Below, piece by piece: positions 46,701 to 55,341 of a stretch of DNA of 64,000 bases. The stretch's first letter is position 1, and the number at the start of each line of letters is the position of its first letter. Where the stretch lies: NCBI RefSeq assembly GCF_024730565.1, contig NZ_CP077725.1, positions 1,922,001-1,986,000 of the forward strand, read 5' to 3'. This DNA comes from Clostridium sp. CM027 (GTDB lineage: Bacteria; Bacillota; Clostridia; Clostridiales; Clostridiaceae). The notes beneath the pieces were generated by a model. That model searched no databases. It had not been told where the DNA came from and worked only from the letters and a program-made list of their open reading frames with translations. Both the position numbers and the translations under genes were made by a program.

Positions 46701-46771
46701 TGCTTTTTATTTTCGTAAGTTATCCACTCCATTAAGTTTTTAAATGGAATAGGTGTCATTCTATCACCCAT
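43769..46771 (-). CDS. ygfK: YgfK-family FeS flavoprotein (putative selenate reductase subunit)
   Basis: 1000 aa. Three parts: a dihydroorotate dehydrogenase-like barrel (residues ~30-400, e.g. GPAAGPHTQLAQN and NMSVGYDFEGI), a glutamate synthase small-subunit-like FAD/NAD(P) module (ASCEKGCPIGQ cluster cysteines, AIVGGGTTGLAAAYF FAD turn, VVVGGGNTAMDAARA NAD(P) turn), and a C-terminal ferredoxin part (CLECSTICEACVDVCP and CNECGNCETFCP). It can pass electrons between NAD(P)H and clusters, and is a strong candidate partner for the FAD-less hydroxylase downstream. Known from the E. coli ygeW-ssnA-ygfK cluster; the physiological substrate is not settled. Confidence 0.92.
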   Translation of the reverse strand: MGDRMTPIPFKNLMEWITYENKKQVKIFGVNKFFKKQDNKVLEIFGEKIETPFGPAAGPHTQLAQNIIAAYVSGCRFFELKTVQTLDGEDLPVSKPCIRAEDECYNVEWSTELRVTEAYDEYVKAWFALKILSKELELGSPDGFIFNMSVGYDFEGISSPKIGEFIRGLKDASKSDIWSECRSYVFGNMDKFQNIDSEYVEHISPKVCTSITLSTLHGCPSQEIERIATYLINEKGLNTYVKCNPTLLGYEFVRKTLDDMGYDYVSFDEHHFNEDLQFNDATPMFRGLQDLASKKGLSFGVKLTNTVPAQIKNAELPGDEMYMSGKSLYPLSIALAYKLSKEFEGKLKISYSGGADVFNINDIFETGIWPITIATTLLKVGGYQRCVQIAEKLNKSEYANKYVIDNGKLRDLKDKSVKDIHHIKPIKPIPNRKINEKVPLVDCFIASCEKGCPIGQDIPEYIRLVSEGKHLEALKVIVEKNPLPFITGTICSHACMSKCIRNFCDESVNIRNIKLQAAEKAYDSLIKELKIADKGDARVAIVGGGTTGLAAAYFLAREGINVTIFEKRNSLGGIVKHVIPGFRIPSNSIEKDIELVRSVGVKIELNSEKNSADELKKQGYKYVLFAIGAWQPGRVNIQGGNVINVLHFLEKLKNNDKNLNIGKNVVVVGGGNTAMDAARAAKRVDGVENVYVVYRRTKKYMPADVEELQMAIKDGVEFKELLSPVKVSGGVLKCEVMKLGEPDESGRRRPVPSGDMVDIKADIVISAVGEKIDTKIFEENNIKLNEKGQADVNAQTLETNIKKVYVAGDGLHGPATVVEGIADATRFARSIVKEEMNRDLRINMPKASTNTEAAIAKKGILQMAECGPKECARCLECSTICEACVDVCPNRANITIKVKGNKMHQIIHLDKLCNECGNCETFCPYDSAPYKEKLTLFAKEADFENSKNMGFVLINKDEKIVKVRLDREVLEVNLNENNTEIPKDIENMIWAVISNYSYMI

Positions 46772-46800
46772 AGGTAATACCCCCTTATTTTTATTGTTTT

Positions 46801-48132
46801 TTAGCTGTTGATTTTATTCCACAATTCATTTGATAATTCTCTTGATTTCGCCATGATTTGCTCAGAATCAACACCGATTATTTCACGATCCTTCATAAGA
46901 ACCTTACCATTTATCATCGTAGTTGTTACACATCTTCCATTAATTCCAAACAAAATATGAGCGTTTGCATTATTTACATTAAATGGCGTTAGTGGATCGT
47001 ATTCTGCTACTATAATGTCAGCATAAGCTCCCTTTTGTATAATTCCAAGAGGTTTTTCAAAGAATCTATTAGCAATCTTTGCATTGTTTTTAAATGTCAT
47101 TAGAGGAATTTCGTCCCATCCAACAGATGGATTACAGTTATTATGCTTATGCAAAATATTTGCAACCTTCATGGATTCAAACATGTCGCTTGTATATCCG
47201 TCAGTTCCAAGCCCTAAAGTCAATCCTTTTTTAACAAGCTCTAGCACAGGTGTACATCCTACAGCGTTACCCATATTAGATTCAGGATTGTGTACTACCA
47301 TTGTATCTGTTTTATTTAATAAATCCATTTCAGCAGGATTTATGTGTATACAGTGAACAGCAATAGTTTTTTCACCCAAAATATCAAAATCAAATAAACG
47401 ATTTACTATTCTTTTATTGTATTTTTTTAAAGAATCATATACATCATCTATACCTTCTGCTGTATGCACATGATACCCAGCACCACAGGTTATATTTTTA
47501 GCACAATACTCAAGTGTTTTATTACTTAATGTAAAAGATGCATGAAGTCCCATCATACCCTTTTGCATATCAGAGGAATCCTTTTTAGCTGACTTCATAA
47601 ATTCAACATTTTCTTTTACAGCTTGTCTCATTTTTCCCTCTCCATCTCTATCAGAAACTTCATAACATAAAGATGTACGAATTCCTAGCTTTTTAGCAAC
47701 ACCCGATATTTGAAATAAACTTCCGGAAATACTACCATAACTTGCATGATGGTCAAAAACAGTTGTAACCCCATTTCTTATACAATCTAAGTATGTTGAA
47801 TATGCACTATATTCTGTATCTTCGAGTGTTAATAATCTATCTATTTTCCACCACATTCCAGAAAGAATATCTAAAAAGCTTTTAGGGTTATTCCCTTTAA
47901 TAGAAAGACCACGGGCAAATGCACTATATATGTGATGATGAGTATTAATCATTCCTGGCATAATTAAACCTTTTTTAGCATCAATAAACTCAGCGCCCTC
48001 ATACTTTTTCTTCATTTGCTCTGTGGTTCCGATATTCACTATAATATTAGCATCAATACATACACAACCATCCTCAATAAATGTATTGTCATTATCTCTA
48101 GTCAATAACTTACCATTGCCTATTAAAATCAT
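46801..48132 (-). CDS. ssnA: Putative aminohydrolase SsnA
   Basis: 443 aa, metal-dependent amidohydrolase of the AtzA/guanine deaminase-like group. Metal ligands: NTHHHIYSAF (HxH), VHTAEG, VHCIHI and LGTDGYTSD (catalytic Asp). SsnA belongs to the purine-catabolic set; a deaminase or ring-opening hydrolase activity is likely, but the substrate has not been assigned with certainty. The start at 48132 follows GGAGGG; an ATG 39 bases upstream lacks an SD. First gene of the minus-strand operon, divergent from the regulator. Confidence 0.9.
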   Translation of the reverse strand: MILIGNGKLLTRDNDNTFIEDGCVCIDANIIVNIGTTEQMKKKYEGAEFIDAKKGLIMPGMINTHHHIYSAFARGLSIKGNNPKSFLDILSGMWWKIDRLLTLEDTEYSAYSTYLDCIRNGVTTVFDHHASYGSISGSLFQISGVAKKLGIRTSLCYEVSDRDGEGKMRQAVKENVEFMKSAKKDSSDMQKGMMGLHASFTLSNKTLEYCAKNITCGAGYHVHTAEGIDDVYDSLKKYNKRIVNRLFDFDILGEKTIAVHCIHINPAEMDLLNKTDTMVVHNPESNMGNAVGCTPVLELVKKGLTLGLGTDGYTSDMFESMKVANILHKHNNCNPSVGWDEIPLMTFKNNAKIANRFFEKPLGIIQKGAYADIIVAEYDPLTPFNVNNANAHILFGINGRCVTTTMINGKVLMKDREIIGVDSEQIMAKSRELSNELWNKINS

Positions 48133-48171
48133 AATATCCCTCCTGTAATATATTTTCAAAATGATATGCAA

Positions 48172-48383
48172 TTAATTGATTGTTCTCATTGTTTTTACTA
48201 TTCCAAATTTATTCTACCATTTTTTTCCGAATTTAGTCAATTCATTCCAATAAAATTTTTGTAAGCTTAAAAAATTTTTGTATTTTTTATTGATTTATAA
48301 GAAAACACTGATATACTTATCTTATAAATATTGTAATATTTTATAAATTATTACTTATTATATAGCCGATTGAGAGGTTTATT
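48172..48383. promoter_or_regulatory. Divergent promoter region between ssnA and the regulator gene
   Basis: 212-bp AT-rich region that must contain the promoters of both arms of the purine island. A direct repeat AAAATTTTTGTA occurs at 48252-48263 and 48271-48282 (19-bp spacing, about two helical turns), and a small palindrome AAATATTGTAATATTT lies near 48327. These are candidate binding sites for the YheO-like regulator encoded next; no experimental support. Confidence 0.45.
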
Positions 48384-49022
48384 ATGGATATTAACAGTAA
48401 TTTAGATTTTTTAAAAAATTTAGCCAAAGGCATTTCATCTCAATTTGGGCGAAATTGTGAAGTAGTTATACATGACTTATCTTCCGGCAACCCAGATTAT
48501 CCCATTCTATTTATTGAGAATGGCGATGTTACAAAAAGAACAACGAGCACTAGTAGCGCTTCGCGTGTTGTATTAACTACTTTAAAAAACAATTGTGAAC
48601 AAATTGAAGATAATTTAAACTATATTACCAAAACTCACGATGGCAGGATTCTAAAATCGAGTACTATATATATACGAAATGATGAAAACATTCCTGTTGG
48701 TATATTTTCTATAAATTATGATATTACTGAGCTTACAATTGCTAGTAATTGTATAGAGTCCTTAATTAGTCATAAAGAAAACATTTATGACGGGGATAAA
48801 ATTCCTCAAAATGTAAATCAACTACTAGATGATTTATTAGAAGAATCTTTAATGAAAATAAATAAACCAGTTGCATTAATGAGTAAAGACGAAAAGATAC
48901 AAGCTATTCAATATCTTAATGATGCCGGCGCTTTCCTAATTACTAAAGCAGGCGATAAAATAGCAAGTTTTTTCGGAATTTCAAAGTATTCAATCTACAA
49001 TTATGTAGATATAAAAAAATAA
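48384..49022 (+). CDS. YheO-like PAS/HTH transcriptional regulator
   Basis: 212 aa. The N-terminal ~125 residues form a YheO-type PAS domain (FGRNCEVVIHDLSSGNPDYPI, IGIFSINYDIT-like) and the C-terminal part (KDEKIQAIQYLNDAGAFLITKAGDKIASFFGISKYSIYNY) a helix-turn-helix of the DauR/YheO group. Such regulators sense small molecules, often D-amino acids or purine products. It is the first gene of the plus-strand arm and is the natural candidate to control both arms; effector unknown. SD GAGAGG. Confidence 0.86.
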   Translation: MDINSNLDFLKNLAKGISSQFGRNCEVVIHDLSSGNPDYPILFIENGDVTKRTTSTSSASRVVLTTLKNNCEQIEDNLNYITKTHDGRILKSSTIYIRNDENIPVGIFSINYDITELTIASNCIESLISHKENIYDGDKIPQNVNQLLDDLLEESLMKINKPVALMSKDEKIQAIQYLNDAGAFLITKAGDKIASFFGISKYSIYNYVDIKK

Positions 49023-49041
49023 ATTTTTTGGAGGTTTTGTT

Positions 49042-50253
49042 ATGAATAAAATAAACTGGATACGGAATGAGCTCCCTAAAAACAGTAATAAAATGTTAAA
49101 TGTAATGTCCCTTGAAAAAATTGATAAGGCATCCTCTTTTCATAAAAGTTTCCCGCAATACAGTCAAACGCCCTTAGCTAAACTAAATAATATGGCTAAA
49201 TTTCTTGGCCTTAAGAATCTGTATGTAAAAGATGAGTCTTATAGATTTGGCTTAAACGCTTTTAAGGTCTTAGGTGGTTCTTTTGCTATAGGTTGCTACA
49301 TTGCAAAAAAATTAGGTAAGGATATATCAACACTTCATTATGATACTATTACGTCGAAAGAACTTCTTAAAGAATTCGGACAAACAACTTTCTTCACAGC
49401 AACTGATGGGAATCATGGAAGAGGTCTTGCCTGGTCAGCTAACAAATTAAATCAAAAATCCGTCATTTTCATGCCAAAAGGCTCTTCAAAAACCAGATTA
49501 AAAAACATTCAAAAGGAAGGCGCTATTGCTACAATAGAAGATGTAAATTATGACGAATGCGTCCGCATCGCAATAGCCGAGTCGGCAAAAACTCCTAATT
49601 CTGTAGTTGTTCAAGATACTGCATGGCTTGGTTATGAAGAAATACCCTCTTGGATTATGCAAGGTTATGGAACAATGGCAATGGAGGCTAATGAACAACT
49701 GCATAATGATAATTGTGATGCACCAACACATATTTTTCTGCAAGCTGGTGTAGGTTCTCTTGCTGGTGCAGTCCAAGGCTATTTTTCAAATGCTTATCCT
49801 GGTAATCCACCAATAGTTACTATAGTAGAACCCAATAAGGCTGATTGTATATTCCGTTCTGCATCAGCAAAAGACGGAAATATAAGAATTGTTACTGATG
49901 ACATGCAAACAATCATGGCAGGCCTTGCATGTGGAGAACCAAATACAATATCATGGGATATTTTAAAAAATAATAGTTCATTCTTTGTATCTTGCCCAGA
50001 TAATATTTCCGCTAAAGGAATGAGACTACTTGCTGCACCTATTAAGGGAGATCCTACTGTTACCTCTGGCGAATCCGGCGCTGTAACAATGGGTGTTCTC
50101 TTTAATATAATGAAAAATGATAATTTAAAAGATCTAAAACAAGCTCTAAAACTTGATGAAAATTCAAAAGTACTCTTGTTTTCAACAGAGGGAGATACTG
50201 ATCCAGATGTATATCGTAATATTGTATGGGATGGTAATTATTCATCATTGTAA
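49042..50253 (+). CDS. dpaL: Diaminopropionate ammonia-lyase
   Basis: 403 aa, fold type II PLP enzyme (YgeX). The PLP lysine is in NAFKVLGGS, the phosphate-binding loop in QAGVGSLAGA, and the TDGNHGRGLAW block matches the family. It converts 2,3-diaminopropionate to pyruvate and two ammonia. In urate/xanthine-degrading anaerobes this product follows opening of the purine-derived intermediate. Begins 19 bases after the regulator; SD GGAGG. Confidence 0.95.
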   Translation: MNKINWIRNELPKNSNKMLNVMSLEKIDKASSFHKSFPQYSQTPLAKLNNMAKFLGLKNLYVKDESYRFGLNAFKVLGGSFAIGCYIAKKLGKDISTLHYDTITSKELLKEFGQTTFFTATDGNHGRGLAWSANKLNQKSVIFMPKGSSKTRLKNIQKEGAIATIEDVNYDECVRIAIAESAKTPNSVVVQDTAWLGYEEIPSWIMQGYGTMAMEANEQLHNDNCDAPTHIFLQAGVGSLAGAVQGYFSNAYPGNPPIVTIVEPNKADCIFRSASAKDGNIRIVTDDMQTIMAGLACGEPNTISWDILKNNSSFFVSCPDNISAKGMRLLAAPIKGDPTVTSGESGAVTMGVLFNIMKNDNLKDLKQALKLDENSKVLLFSTEGDTDPDVYRNIVWDGNYSSL

Positions 50254-50311
50254 TAGTTCTCAATTTAACTAGTAATTTAATATTTATTAAAATTTAAGGG
50301 GGAATAAAAAA

Positions 50312-51622
50312 ATGGATTTTAACAGTATTAAGGAAAAAGCGGAGAGCTATAAAGCTCCAATGACAAAATTCTTACGTGACTTAATTGCTATCCCTGGCGA
50401 AAGCTGTGGAGAAGAAGGTGTTGTTAAAAGAATAGAGCAAGAAATGATTTCTCTTGGTTTTGACAAAGTAGAAATTGATCCACAAGGAAATATTTTAGGT
50501 TATGTTGGAACAGGTAAAACTCTTATAGCTTTTGATGCTCATATTGACACTGTTGGTCTTGGAGATCTCAGCAACTGGACTTTTGACCCTTATATAGGTT
50601 TTGAAACTGAGGAAGAAATCGGTGGACGTGGTGCATCTGACCAACTTGGTGGTATCGTATCAGCTGTATACGGCGCTAAGATAATGAAACATCTTGGCAT
50701 GTTAAGCGAAGACTACACAGCTCTCGTAGTTGGATCAGTACAGGAAGAGGATTGTGACGGAAACTGCTGGCTGCACATCATAGAACAGGACAAAATCAAA
50801 CCTGAATTCGTTGTAAGCACAGAGCCAACTGATAGCGGCATCTACAGAGGACATAGAGGACGTATGGAAATCAGTGTTGATGTTAAGGGTGTTTCATGCC
50901 ACGGTTCAGCTCCAGAAAGAGGAGACAACGCAATCTACAAAATGGCTGAAATATTAATAGATATCAAAAACCTTAACGCAAATGATGCTGCTGATTCTAC
51001 AGAAATCAAAGGTCTCGTAAAAATGTTAGATAAAAAATATAACCCTAAATTCGAAGAAGCTCGATTCTTAGGACGTGGTACTGTAACTACATCAGAAATA
51101 TTCTTTACTTCACCAAGCCGTTGTGCAGTAGCTGACTCTTGCGCAATTTCATTAGATCGTCGTATGACCTCTGGAGAAACCTTTGAAAGTTGTTTAGAAG
51201 AAATCCGTCAACTTCCAGCTGCTAAAAAATACAATGCTGAAGTTACTATGTATAAATATGACAAAGAAAGCTGGACTGGACTTTCATACCCTCAGGATTG
51301 CTACTTCCCTACCTGGGTTATTCCTGAAGATCATGCTGTTGTTAAGGCAATGGAAGAATCTTACCAAGGAATGTTCGGAACAACAAGAAGCGGTTCTTAT
51401 AGCACTGATGAAATGAGAAAAGCTCGTCCGCTTACTGATAAATGGACATTCTCAACAAACGGTGTTGCTATAATGGGTCGTCATGGAATACCATGCATAG
51501 GATTCGGACCTGGTGCAGAATCTCAGGCACATGCTCCAAATGAAAAAACTTGGAAAGATGACTTGGTTAAATGTGCTGCTGTATATGCTGCTCTCCCAAC
51601 GATTTATTGTAAAAATAAATAA
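50312..51622 (+). CDS. ygeY: YgeY, M20-family metallohydrolase of selenium/purine metabolism
   Basis: 436 aa, M20/M28-like di-zinc hydrolase. Metal and catalytic residues are seen in [24 protein letters not shown] and HRGRMEI. NCBI and E. coli names call it a selenium metabolism hydrolase, since the gene co-occurs with selenium-dependent hydroxylases. It may hydrolyse a peptide- or ureido-like intermediate. The next gene, ygeW, follows after 26 bases. Codons ending in C or G are more frequent here than in surrounding genes. Confidence 0.93.
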   Translation: MDFNSIKEKAESYKAPMTKFLRDLIAIPGESCGEEGVVKRIEQEMISLGFDKVEIDPQGNILGYVGTGKTLIAFDAHIDTVGLGDLSNWTFDPYIGFETEEEIGGRGASDQLGGIVSAVYGAKIMKHLGMLSEDYTALVVGSVQEEDCDGNCWLHIIEQDKIKPEFVVSTEPTDSGIYRGHRGRMEISVDVKGVSCHGSAPERGDNAIYKMAEILIDIKNLNANDAADSTEIKGLVKMLDKKYNPKFEEARFLGRGTVTTSEIFFTSPSRCAVADSCAISLDRRMTSGETFESCLEEIRQLPAAKKYNAEVTMYKYDKESWTGLSYPQDCYFPTWVIPEDHAVVKAMEESYQGMFGTTRSGSYSTDEMRKARPLTDKWTFSTNGVAIMGRHGIPCIGFGPGAESQAHAPNEKTWKDDLVKCAAVYAALPTIYCKNK

Positions 51623-51648
51623 AACTAAATAAAAAGGAGTTTTTAAAA

Positions 51649-52842
51649 ATGGCTTTAATGGATAAATACATCAGCAAACTTAACTCCCTGGATTTTAAAA
51701 ATATGTATAATAATGATTTCATGCTCACTTGGGAAAAATCAAAGGACGAACTCGAGTCAGTGTTCACAGTTGCAGAAGCTCTTAAAGAATTAAGAGTAAA
51801 TAACATATCATCAAAGATTTTCGATAGTGGCCTGGGAATTTCACTCTTCCGTGACAATTCAACTCGTACAAGATTTAGTTTCGCTTCTGCTTGTAACCTT
51901 CTTGGTCTTGAAGTTCAGGATCTTGATGAAGGAAAATCTCAGGTTGCTCATGGTGAAACAGTAAGAGAAACCGCTAACATGATTTCTTTCATGGCAGATG
52001 TTATAGGTATCCGTGATGATATGTATATTGGAAAAGGTAATGCTTATATGCGTGAAGTTTCTAAGGCTGTACAAGAAGGTAACGATGAAGGGATTTTAGA
52101 ACAACGTCCAACACTTGTTAGTTTACAATGTGATATAGACCACCCCACTCAATGTATGGCTGATACTCTTCATATTATAAATGAATTGGGCGGTATTGAA
52201 AATTTAAAAGGTAAAAAAATTGCTATGTCATGGGCATATTCTCCATCTTATGGTAAGCCCCTTTCAGTTCCCCAAGGAGTAATTGGACTTTTAACTCGTT
52301 TCGGTATGGATGTTGTTCTTGCACATCCAGAAGGTTATGAAGTTATGAGCTCCGTCGAAGAAATTTCAATAAAAAATGCTGCGAAGTCTGGTGGTTCATT
52401 TACAAAAACAAATTCTATGGAAGAAGCATTCAAAGATGCCGACATAGTTTATCCTAAGAGCTGGGCTCCTTTTGTCGCTATGGAAAAACGTACAGATTTA
52501 TATGCAAAAAATGACCAAGCTGGTATAAATACACTTGAAAAAGAACTCCTTTCACAAAATGCTGAGCATAAGGATTGGCAGTGTACTGAGGAACTTATGA
52601 AAACTACAAAAGATGGGAAAGCACTTTATCTTCACTGTTTGCCCGCTGATATCTCTGGTGTTAACTGTGAAGTTGGAGAAGTTGCAGCTTCTGTGTTTGA
52701 TCGTTATCGCAAACCACTTTATAAAGAAGCAAGCTATAAACCTTATACAATAGCTGCTATGATTTTCTTAAGTAAAGTTAATAATCCACAAGAAGTTTTA
52801 GCTATGCTTGAGAAGATCAATAAAGAGCGCAAATTAAAATAA
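51649..52842 (+). CDS. ygeW: Knotted carbamoyltransferase YgeW
   Basis: 397 aa of the aspartate/ornithine carbamoyltransferase superfamily. Carbamoyl-phosphate site STRTR at residues 71-75, DHPTQ near 165 and the HCLPA motif near 325 are all intact, and the length and central insert fit the knotted YgeW subgroup. In E. coli the amino acceptor is unknown; in the degradation direction it may phosphorolyse a ureido compound to carbamoyl-phosphate, allowing ATP formation by carbamate kinase (not in the window). Confidence 0.94.
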   Translation: MALMDKYISKLNSLDFKNMYNNDFMLTWEKSKDELESVFTVAEALKELRVNNISSKIFDSGLGISLFRDNSTRTRFSFASACNLLGLEVQDLDEGKSQVAHGETVRETANMISFMADVIGIRDDMYIGKGNAYMREVSKAVQEGNDEGILEQRPTLVSLQCDIDHPTQCMADTLHIINELGGIENLKGKKIAMSWAYSPSYGKPLSVPQGVIGLLTRFGMDVVLAHPEGYEVMSSVEEISIKNAAKSGGSFTKTNSMEEAFKDADIVYPKSWAPFVAMEKRTDLYAKNDQAGINTLEKELLSQNAEHKDWQCTEELMKTTKDGKALYLHCLPADISGVNCEVGEVAASVFDRYRKPLYKEASYKPYTIAAMIFLSKVNNPQEVLAMLEKINKERKLK

Positions 52843-52870
52843 CCCAAATTAAATGCTGGGGGGAGTTTTT

Positions 52871-54223
52871 ATGAGTTCTAATCAAAAATCCTTATTATTC
52901 CAATATGATGGTAAACCTTCACTTAAAGAGATTATACCGCTAGGCATGCAACACGTCGTTGCTATGATTGTTGGTTGTGTTACACCGGCTCTCATAATTG
53001 CTGGCGTTGCAAATCTCACCGCCGCTGATAAAATTTTACTTGTACAGTCCTCACTTTTTTTTGCTGGTATAGCAACCTTAATTCAAATTTTTCCACTTGG
53101 TAAAGTTATTGGTTCAAGATTACCTGTAATTATGGGAGTAAGTTTTGCATATGTTCCAACATTAACGGCTATTACTGGTGAATTTAATATTGCTACTGTT
53201 TTGGGAGCCCAAATAATAGGTGGTTTAGTTGCTATAATTTTTGGGATATTTTTAAAAAAACTTTTAGCATTCTTTCCACCTCTTGTTACTGGTACCGTTA
53301 TATTTAGCATAGGATTATCACTCTACTCAGTCGCTATTATATATATAGCTGGCGGTGCTGGTTCTCCAACTTTCGGTTCTCCTAAAAATTGGGCTGTTGC
53401 TCTAACAACACTTGCTGTTGTTATGTTTTTAAATTATTTTACTAAGGGGACTCTCAAACTTGCATCTATTTTAATAGGTATAATTGCAGGATATGTTATT
53501 GCTATATTTCTTGGAATGGTATCCTTTGATGCGGTGACTTCAGCTGGCTTATTTCAAGCTCCAAAACCACTACACTTCGGTATAAACTTTAATATTACAG
53601 CTATAACATCTATGGCTATAATGTATATTGTAAATTCTGTTCAAGCTATAGGTGATTTATCTGCTACAACGGGTGGAGGTATGGATAGATCTCCCACTGA
53701 TAAAGAACTTTCTGGTGGTATTATCGGAAACGGATTTTCAAGTATAATTGGTGCTTTCTTTGGTTGTATGCCAACTGCGACATATAGCCAAAATGTAGGT
53801 ATAGTAATTACAAATAAAGTTATCAATAAGTGGGTATTTGCTTTTGCTTCTTTTGTTGTAATTTTAGCAGGTCTTATTCCTAAATTTGCTTCACTGCTTA
53901 CAACTATTCCTCAATGTGTTCTTGGCGGAGCAACAATCTCGGTTTTTGCCACAATAACAATGACAGGAGTTAAAATGATTTCTTTAACTAATCTTACAAT
54001 GAGAAACTCAGCAGTTGTAGGAATTGCAATTGCATTAGGTCTAGGTATTGTTCAAGTTCCCAATGCATTTGCTCTATTCCCATCATGGTTTATATCTATA
54101 TTCGGAAAATCATCCATTGTTGTTACAACCATAGTTGCAATAGCACTAAACCTTATCTTACCTAAAGATAAACCTGAAAACGTTACTATTACTAATAATA
54201 AATCTAAATCAATAAACATGTAA
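52871..54223 (+). CDS. NCS2 purine/pyrimidine permease (xanthine/uracil type)
   Basis: 450 aa with about 12-14 membrane segments. NCS2 signatures are present: ATYSQNVGIVITN, the GGGMD region (IGDLSATTGGGMD) and GTVIFSIGLSLY. It should import xanthine, urate or a related base by cation symport; uric acid/xanthine is favoured by the surrounding genes. An ATG at 52853 lies before the SD GGGGGGAG, so the start is 52871. It starts 28 bases after ygeW. Confidence 0.93.
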   Translation: MSSNQKSLLFQYDGKPSLKEIIPLGMQHVVAMIVGCVTPALIIAGVANLTAADKILLVQSSLFFAGIATLIQIFPLGKVIGSRLPVIMGVSFAYVPTLTAITGEFNIATVLGAQIIGGLVAIIFGIFLKKLLAFFPPLVTGTVIFSIGLSLYSVAIIYIAGGAGSPTFGSPKNWAVALTTLAVVMFLNYFTKGTLKLASILIGIIAGYVIAIFLGMVSFDAVTSAGLFQAPKPLHFGINFNITAITSMAIMYIVNSVQAIGDLSATTGGGMDRSPTDKELSGGIIGNGFSSIIGAFFGCMPTATYSQNVGIVITNKVINKWVFAFASFVVILAGLIPKFASLLTTIPQCVLGGATISVFATITMTGVKMISLTNLTMRNSAVVGIAIALGLGIVQVPNAFALFPSWFISIFGKSSIVVTTIVAIALNLILPKDKPENVTITNNKSKSINM

Positions 54224-54230
54224 AAAAATC

Positions 54231-54248
54231 AAGCCACTTTAGTGGCTT
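54231..54248 (+). terminator. Short hairpin after the permease gene
   Basis: 8-bp stem AAGCCACT with AGTGGCTT and a TT loop, then TTTTAA. Starts 8 bases after the stop and could cut transcription before guaD. Confidence 0.6.
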
Positions 54249-54268
54249 TTTAATGAGGTGGTATAAAA

Positions 54269-54733
54269 ATGAATAAGTTTATGAAAATCGCTATAGAAGA
54301 AGCTTTAGCTGGAATGGAGAACAACGATGGTGGCCCTTTTGGAGCCGTTATTGTAAGAAATGGTGAAATTATAAGTTCCGCTCATAATCAAGTTATTAAG
54401 ACCAACGACCCTACTGCACATGCTGAGGTTACAGCCATTAGAAAAGCTTCTAGTGCACTTGGTAAATTCGATTTATCAGATTGTATAATATACTCCTCTT
54501 GTGAACCTTGTCCTATGTGTTTTGCAGCAATTCATTGGGCAAAAATAAAAACACTTTATTATGGTTCAACAAGGCAAGATGCTGCAAATATAGATTTTGA
54601 TGACCAATATATTTATGATGTAATAAACGGAACGGCAAAAAAATTGCAAGTTGAAAGGCTACAAATAGATAGAGAAGAGAGCCTTGAAGCTTTTAAAAAA
54701 TGGAAAATTAAAATAGATAGGGTTCAATATTAG
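54269..54733 (+). CDS. guaD: Guanine deaminase
   Basis: 154 aa, cytidine-deaminase fold. Zinc site: His and Glu in HAEVTAIRKA, two Cys in SSCEPCPMCFAAIHW. Length and the C-terminal domain-swapped tail fit bacterial GuaD, which turns guanine to xanthine for the downstream hydroxylases. Nucleoside deaminase is an alternative. SD GAGGTGG. It is convergent with xdhC. Confidence 0.9.
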   Translation: MNKFMKIAIEEALAGMENNDGGPFGAVIVRNGEIISSAHNQVIKTNDPTAHAEVTAIRKASSALGKFDLSDCIIYSSCEPCPMCFAAIHWAKIKTLYYGSTRQDAANIDFDDQYIYDVINGTAKKLQVERLQIDREESLEAFKKWKIKIDRVQY

Positions 54734-54744
54734 AACATAAAAGC

Positions 54745-54777
54745 AAAGCACTTCCATCGCAGCGATGTAAGTGCTTT
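54745..54777. terminator. Terminator between guaD and xdhC
   Basis: Stem AAAGCACTTCCATCG against CGATGTAAGTGCTTT (one mismatch), 3-base loop; T-rich tract downstream of guaD. Confidence 0.7.
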
Positions 54778-54852
54778 ATTTTTCATTTCTTGAATCTTCA
54801 TTATTGTTTTAAACCAGTGACGATCGAAGTTTAAAACATTTCACCATCGTTC

Positions 54853-55341
54853 TCAATGGTTACAATTTTCGCAACGATGCTTTTTAACTTTTTCTACAGC
54901 ATTCAAAATATTTTCATAACCTGTACAACGGCAAAGATTACCTGAAAGTTCTTTTTTAATTTCATCTGTTGTATACTCTTTACTGTCTTCAAGAACAGGG
55001 ATAGATGCCATAACAGCTCCACATGTACAAAAACCGCATTGGACAGCACCTTCATCAATAAATGCTTCTTGAATATCTGATATATTTCCATCACCATCCA
55101 TTAAACCCTCAATTGTACGAATTTCTTTACCCTCTGCCCAAATTGCAAGGTAAATACAAGAATCAAAAGCTTCATCATTAATAAGGACAGTACAAGCTCC
55201 ACATTCTCCAACCTCACAGCCTTTTTTAACGCTCGTAAGATGAAGATGATTTCTGAGAACATCCGTAAGTGACTCTCTATCATCTATCATAAGTTGTTTA
55301 GGTTCATCATTTACTGTGAAGTTTAAAATTGCATTAGCCAT
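54853..55341 (-). CDS. xdhC: Xanthine dehydrogenase, [2Fe-2S] subunit
   Basis: 162 aa. Cys42, 47, 50 and 62 bind the first [2Fe-2S] cluster and the motifs CGFCTCG and LCRCTGY the second. Third subunit of the trimeric xanthine dehydrogenase type, here named as in E. coli (XdhC is the FeS subunit, not the sulfurtransferase maturase). Overlaps xdhB by 8 bases and ends in a Cys/His tail (HRCENCNH). Confidence 0.93.
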   Translation of the reverse strand: MANAILNFTVNDEPKQLMIDDRESLTDVLRNHLHLTSVKKGCEVGECGACTVLINDEAFDSCIYLAIWAEGKEIRTIEGLMDGDGNISDIQEAFIDEGAVQCGFCTCGAVMASIPVLEDSKEYTTDEIKKELSGNLCRCTGYENILNAVEKVKKHRCENCNH

